A DNA stretch of 64,000 nucleotides from Tetracentron sinense (taxonomy: Eukaryota > Streptophyta > Magnoliopsida > Trochodendrales > Trochodendraceae). Where the stretch lies: the NCBI GenBank assembly GCA_015143295.1, contig CM026573.1:4499950-4563949 (forward strand), read 5' to 3'. This document shows, piece by piece, positions 59,101 to 64,000 of this stretch. Position 1 is the first letter of the stretch; each line of letters begins with the position of its first letter. Under the pieces are notes generated by a model, which saw only the letters and a list, made by a program, of their open reading frames with translations, searched no databases and was not told the DNA's origin. A program made the translations under genes and the position numbers.

Positions 59101-61086
59101 TTTTGCTGAAATTATGTTGAGAAGCATCACATAAAGGATGATTATGAAGGAAAGCAGACTACCGTAGCTAAGCTGAGCTTTGATCTTCATAATCAACATT
59201 ACAAATTTGATTATTATCACTTAAGGGTCATTCTTGAATCTTGATTGATGTGATCTGTTCTAAGCAACAAGGAAGAGTATCATGTCTATGCCACAAAAAT
59301 ATGATAGGTTTGACACAGTAATGCAAAATCCATTGCAGGAGATTTTAGGTGTATAGCATGATAGAATTGTCAAATGATTTCTTATGTGGAATGGAACCAA
59401 GAAAGAATAGATATGAAGGGAGGATTACAATAATGATATATCACCAGCCATTTGCCTTAAGGTTATTGTGCTCAAATATAAGGTCATCCGGACTGTATAC
59501 TTCTAAGTTATTCAACTCTTGACTAGGATAAAACCTCTTTACATGGTTGATATAATTGTGAGCTTTGGACTGTTCAGGAAGTGAGTAAGTAAGCACAGCA
59601 GACCATTTAGGATGAAATGGAAGGTGGTACCAGATTCCTATCTCTTTCTTATAAAAGTTAAAATAACACTGGAGACATGGTGAGATGGAGGTGGCATAAA
59701 TTCAATAACTAAAAGCCCCTTCTTTTTAAAGAAGGTTTGTTGGTTGCATTATTGAGAATCAAATAAATTAACTCGGACCCCAGGAAATGGCTGTGCAGGG
59801 TTATGGAGGATTAGGCAGAGCTTTGGAGAGGAATTGTTGACAAAAATATGGTAATTTGCGGAAGAGTATAAACCTCATTTTGGCTACAAGTGTAGGTTTG
59901 GGGAGTTGGGATTACATATTGTGTTGGTCCCAATTTAATTGAAGAAATTAGATTTGGGGTGGGTAAAGGCTTTAGAGTAGGTTTTAGAGATGAGTGTTGC
60001 CTTGGGATGTCTCCTTTTGTTGTAAAATATAGTAGCATGCCCGTAGTCACCGAGTTGGAGTTCGGGAATTATTCAGCTAGTGAAAAGTTTGGAAAAAAAT
60101 GGGCAAAAATTGGAAAATTCATATAAAAAAAAATCATTTTGAAAAATGTTGGGAAAGGTAAATAATAATAATAATAAGATTACTGATTTGAGAAAATATA
60201 AAAGAAATAATCCCAAATATTAAATATATATTTCTCGACTTTTCAAAAGGCCATGAATAATTGGCAACTTTTGAAAAGGTCACAAATACTTTGTGAATCA
60301 ATTGCTTCATGTCTTTCCATGCGAATATGGACGATGTGAAGATTCACCACCCAAGACTCCACTAAGTTGTTTGGTATTAATACCACCGCACATGCTCTAT
60401 TAGAACTGACCCAACCACACTAGTCCATGATATTTTCACCATCTTTCTATCTGTGTATTGGATTTGGTTACTGGAAAGAAAAATGGGAAAAATGAAGAAT
60501 TTGAATCTAGGGAAAGAAGGCATGGACAAGTGCAGCAGGCTTCATTTTCCATTAATATGTTCTTTTTTTGGCTAAATATAAGCCAAACGTCATCAATGCA
60601 GACTGTCCATTTAATAGGGCATCCTCTTATTTTAATTCGATCATGCATCTCTTGCTTTTATGAAAGTTCCCTAAATTTTAATTTTCTAGTTACTGTAACT
60701 ATAACTAAAAGGAATGAAGCACTGAAGCGTTAAAATGTACTGTGGTACAGACAAGAATAGCTGATTTCCTTTCCTTCATTTCATTTTCATGTACACTCCT
60801 TTTGTTGCATGATAGGTGAATTTTTTTGGTTTCCTTTTCGGTTTGTTTCATGATGCTCTTTCCATGTTTACCATGATTGGATCATGCATATCTCGTTTTA
60901 ATTAAAGTTCCTTAAAACTTTGTCCACAGTAATTCATTGTTGGTTTTGATTTGATGTGGATGAACATTTATCAACAATCTTTCATGCAATGAACAGATAG
61001 TCAGAGAGGGTGAGGAGCCAAAGCAATTCCTAGACTATCTCAATCATTTCTCCATTAAGCAAGCGGAAGACAGTTGCCACAACTGA
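56122..61086 (+). CDS. MKP1: MAP kinase phosphatase, MKP1 type (dual-specificity phosphatase plus gelsolin-like region)
   Basis: Dephosphorylates Tyr and Thr of activated MAP kinases. The Arabidopsis homologue restrains MPK3/MPK6 in stress and immune signalling in the cytosol. CDS is join 56122-58596, 60997-61086 (825 + 29 = 854 aa; Arabidopsis MKP1 is about 780). Order: Ser/Pro-rich N-terminus with conserved RTYLRSVSWSDRSP, then the phosphatase domain (about 115-260) with catalytic loop VHCCQGVSRSSS (nucleophile Cys202, Arg208) and general acid Asp171 in LQDSPSED. Next is a gelsolin-like region (about 275-360, with YVWIGR), and a Ser-rich linker with two tandem repeats (57540-57600; 57846-58001). 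A second gelsolin-like motif LYVWVGRD lies near the end. Exon 2 encodes IVREGEEPKQFLDYLNHF, matching the family C-terminus, and stops at TGA. All catalytic residues are present and the gene looks intact. Confidence 0.95.
58597..60996 (+). other. Phosphatase intron (2.4 kb)
   Basis: GT at 58597 follows CTTGTACAG, and the acceptor ends CAATGAACAG. It contains a MITE-like remnant at about 60040-60300 and no nested gene. Confidence 0.88.
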
Positions 61087-61912
61087 GAAAGATAAGGAAG
61101 GTGAAGAACCTCCAAGAACAGGTTCTTAATGCTCCTAGCCCCAGTGGATTATTAGCAAGGGATCACTTGAAGCTTTTCTCGGTGAGTTGGCATCCCATGC
61201 GGTAAAAGTGATTTTTATCTGCATGTGTGATGTATGGAGAGGTTCTGAAGTATACTGTTACAAGAAAGCATACAGATAGAAAATTTACCGATAGAAAAAT
61301 ATACATAGATAGAAAATCAATTTGTAAACAAGAGAAATGCTAGGTAACTTTGCATTTGGAAGAAGAGAAGTGCAAGTTCTTTTTTCTTTTGTTTTTTTCT
61401 TTCTATTTGTTTTTTAAGCTTGTGTGCATTGAGGTTACTTTTCAAAAATAGTTACAACCAACACCGAAGGTGTTGCTGTTTGGAACAAAATAAGTGAATT
61501 CATCTTCCAGAACTTGGATTCTTGGATCTCTGGTTTTATTTTTCTGTTATGGGACTTTATGTTATGCATCAACGTGCTTGAATCTTCTTCCACTTCTTTT
61601 TCCTCAATCAGGATGAGATTACAGGAAGAAGGCTTCCCCTTGCCTGTGCTGGGCATATGAATACATGCACGGTCGGTGAGATCTTCAGTTGATCCCACCA
61701 TACATACACCAGGCCAAGAGTGTATTTGATTTGATGATTCTCACTGTTTTATTCTTTGCATTCATTTGGAATAGCAGTGTCATTATCAGTTGGTTATGTC
61801 CAAACAGATAGATCTTTGAACTGAAAGATCTCCAGGGAAGACCCATCTTATGGAAGAGCCAAACCTCTGTGTATGAACAGTGTATGGTAGACGATGTCTT
61901 CACTCTTCAGGT
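61087..61912 (+). other. Phosphatase 3' flank with two exon-like stretches
   Basis: After the TGA, 61611-61680 reads DEITGRRLPLACAGHMNTC, and 61808-61911 reads FELKDLQGRPILWKSQTSVY and continues to TLQ, preceded by ACAG and followed by GTATAT. They look like exons of an unidentified gene or a captured fragment; the frame between them contains stops. A spliced 3' UTR is also possible. Confidence 0.3.
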
Positions 61913-62039
61913 ATATATATATATATATATGCATTAATCACATGGCACAGAAGATTCTTGGACACTTAACCAAATTCACTAACTGAACCGACTTCTTACG
62001 TTCTCCATACATAAAATATCTAAACTTGGCAATTGTTTG

Positions 62040-62275
62040 GTTAGAGATGTAATCTAAACACACACATGGCAGAACTTGGGTAACCGCTAGGGTGCCATTA
62101 GGGTAAAACCACACAACCATTCCAAAAGGGCTTGACTTAAGAAGGGTTTGTGGTCCCTTGTATACACCCTTGCAAAGGCTAGTACCCAACTGAGGTGGAC
62201 TATAAGTGGGAGAGTAACACCCAGCTAGTACCTAACCGAGGTGGACTATAAGTAGGAGAGTAACACCCAGCTGCA
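62040..62275. repeat. Dispersed repeat with 45-bp tandem duplication
   Basis: Related to 50060-50200. The unit CGAGGTGGACTATAAGTAGG appears twice (about 62192 and 62238). Confidence 0.6.
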
Positions 62276-62279
62276 AAGT

Positions 62280-62935
62280 GTAATCCATTTTTTTGGCAAT
62301 TGATTGAATGAACCATAAAAGAACAGTTATATATATATATATATATATATATATGTAGGAATTTGGGAAATCCAAATACATGACAAGTTTCATTGAGGGA
62401 GGAAAAGGCCACTTTTCCATTCTTTTGAATTACTTACTTAATGCCAAAGACACTCTGCTTGTAAGAGAGTTAATAAATGTAGTGACATTTTTATGGATAT
62501 TAAATTGCCAAGTAATTTCTCAGCTACATTTTGCAAGTATTATCTAATACGAAATTAAGGAAAAGAGATGAATATTTCGGTATCACTATTAATTGCTTGG
62601 GTTGAATACAAACTGTAATCTTTACAGATAAGTAACCCCCTTTTTACTAAAAATTACATACAGCAATCCGACGGACAGTATCAATTCCTTCAAACTTCAT
62701 GTCACTCTTCGAACATGGCAAAGTCTTTTTTACATTTGCAATACAAATGTGAGATTAGGCTCATCTCCACTCGTGTCTATCCAAGCAAAACAAAAGAAAA
62801 GGAAGAGAAGAAAATCAAAATATCAGTAGTGGTGTAGGCCAGCCTGATAGGCGGCAGTGTTGCCTACTTTGGGAAGCCTTGACCGGACTCTAGGAGCCCA
62901 AGAGACAGATTGCGGCTGAATCTGACACTACCTAA
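62280..62935. other. No gene recognised
   Basis: A (TA)n microsatellite at 62329-62354; otherwise AT-rich without a convincing frame. Confidence 0.4.
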
Positions 62936-64000
62936 TGTTGACTGTTAGTCTAAAATTATTCACAAATCAGAGCATAATTAGTTACCATTAATAAAGAAAT
63001 AAAATAAATAATTATATAATGAATCACTCGAACTGAGAGGCGCTCGAAGAGTCTTTCTTGAAGATAGTTGAAGCCTCCCATTGTGCAAGGGATAAGGCAA
63101 CTCTATCTCCGAGATTCAACTCAGCTCGGATTCATCCGGTCTTTCCCTACAAGTTTGCATTACTTGGCGGAAGACGACGGTACCCAACCTCCTTTAGAAT
63201 ACCCGAATAAATTAATTTTAAATTAAAATTGAATTTATTCACTTATTTTAAATTTAACCATATATATAAAATTAATCAAATTAATTTTATTGCATCAAAA
63301 TTAATTTCAATAAAATTAATTTAATCTCATGATCAAAACGTCCCATAATATGAGATTTAAAATCGGGTTAAATTATTTTACCGATTAATTGAAAACACTT
63401 CTAAATTTAATTATTTAAATTAAATTATATTAAGTGTTGCAGTTTGTCAAAAAAAAAAATCGACAGAGTCTCCCCTTAGCTTATGCGGTTTCGGGTTGAT
63501 GGATAAGCCCAATTAAGGACCGATCCAAAAAATTGACTATCCGATCGGATGATTTCAAGATACTAGTCAGTTAGGACGGACTCAATAGAGTCTGTCCAAT
63601 TAGTCTAAACAAGAGACGATCCATTTGGATTGTCAAAAATTGATCTCGAGGTCTGTCTAAAAAGACAATCCATTTAGATCAATTAAACGGATCAGAACTA
63701 AATAGTCCGGTCCTAAGAAAGATCAATCCACATAATATGGCTGATCAATCTGGAAGAGAAACTTCGAAGTATATCTAGGACCCACCTTTTGGTATCTCTG
63801 CAATAGGAGATTTTATTTCCTCGGTCTAGAGGTATCTCACCAGAGCTTCAGCGCCAAAGGATGAACTCTCCAAGACTCTCTTACTCATTCTCTATTTATA
63901 GAGTGTGAAGGGACCAAGCATTGAGGCAAACCAATAGTCACATGGTTTGGCTTTAAAGCCCATGACACCATGATCATAATAATGATATTAACTATCACCC
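62936..64000 (-). mobile_element. LTR-like sequence, minus orientation, continues beyond window
   Basis: It begins TGTTGACTGTTAGTC, has repetitive words (GACGGACTCAATAGAGTC, GATCCATTTGGATTG) and a reversed TATA-like CTATTTATAGAGTG at 63892. This fits the LTR layout. No second end lies in the window. Confidence 0.35.

Noticed and set aside
1-64000. CRISPR array or bacterial operon
   Set aside because: No regular short repeat-spacer pattern; introns, SINEs and plant transposons show nuclear plant DNA.

Overview
This is a window of plant nuclear DNA, most likely from a non-grass flowering plant. It is AT-rich, has GT-AG introns, and holds two recognisable plant genes in a sea of transposable elements. 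I cannot name the species. The genes are a CYP71-type cytochrome P450 (41916-43570, + strand, two exons) and an MKP1-type MAP kinase phosphatase with a gelsolin-like region (56122-61086, + strand, two coding exons plus an apparent 5'-UTR intron). I saw no reverse transcriptase, transposase, Rep/helicase, tRNA, rRNA or CRISPR. Nearly all other open frames are short and non-homologous.

Layout. 1-1394: left part of a host repeat (copy 1) carrying Helitron ends, including a fold-back of two Helitron 3' ends. 1395-15454: a Helitron complex. A 2.5-kb Helitron lies on the minus strand (1395-3909). An inverted sister lies on the plus strand (11227-15454), enlarged by a solo LTR. Between them are further plus-strand Helitrons arranged head to tail, and a captured fragment of ascorbate peroxidase (5087-5210). 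15455-18235: the host repeat resumes, with private MITE and MULE insertions. 18.2-26.2 kb: a hAT-like element, a long Tat/Ogre-like LTR with a second solo LTR nested inside, and an LTR-like piece. 28.4-30.9 kb: a third solo LTR. 32-41.4 kb: a Copia LTR, a long-TIR MULE-like element with an internal tandem array, a CACTA end, two tRNA-derived SINEs, nested MITEs and a 750-bp tandem duplication. 41.9-43.6 kb: the P450. 43.8-49.1 kb: host repeat copy 2 with a different set of insertions. 50-55.4 kb: small hAT elements, a fourth solo LTR and long poly-C tracts. 55.4-62 kb: the phosphatase gene. 62.9-64 kb: LTR-like sequence leaving the window.

The two genes have no evident functional link. Their shared context is a neighbourhood shaped by small non-autonomous elements, with MITE-like sequence just upstream of the P450 and hAT-like sequence just upstream of the phosphatase. 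The most informative patterns are: (i) solo LTRs of one related group, several carrying clusters of short palindromes with a CGATCG-like core about 50-65 bp upstream of the LTR TATA box; (ii) the two paralogous copies of a multi-kb repeat, which give empty sites for several insertions and allow relative dating; (iii) an upstream ORF in the phosphatase leader whose stop is moved past the main start codon by removal of the 5'-UTR intron. All boundaries and homologies were read by eye. No alignment or database search was run.
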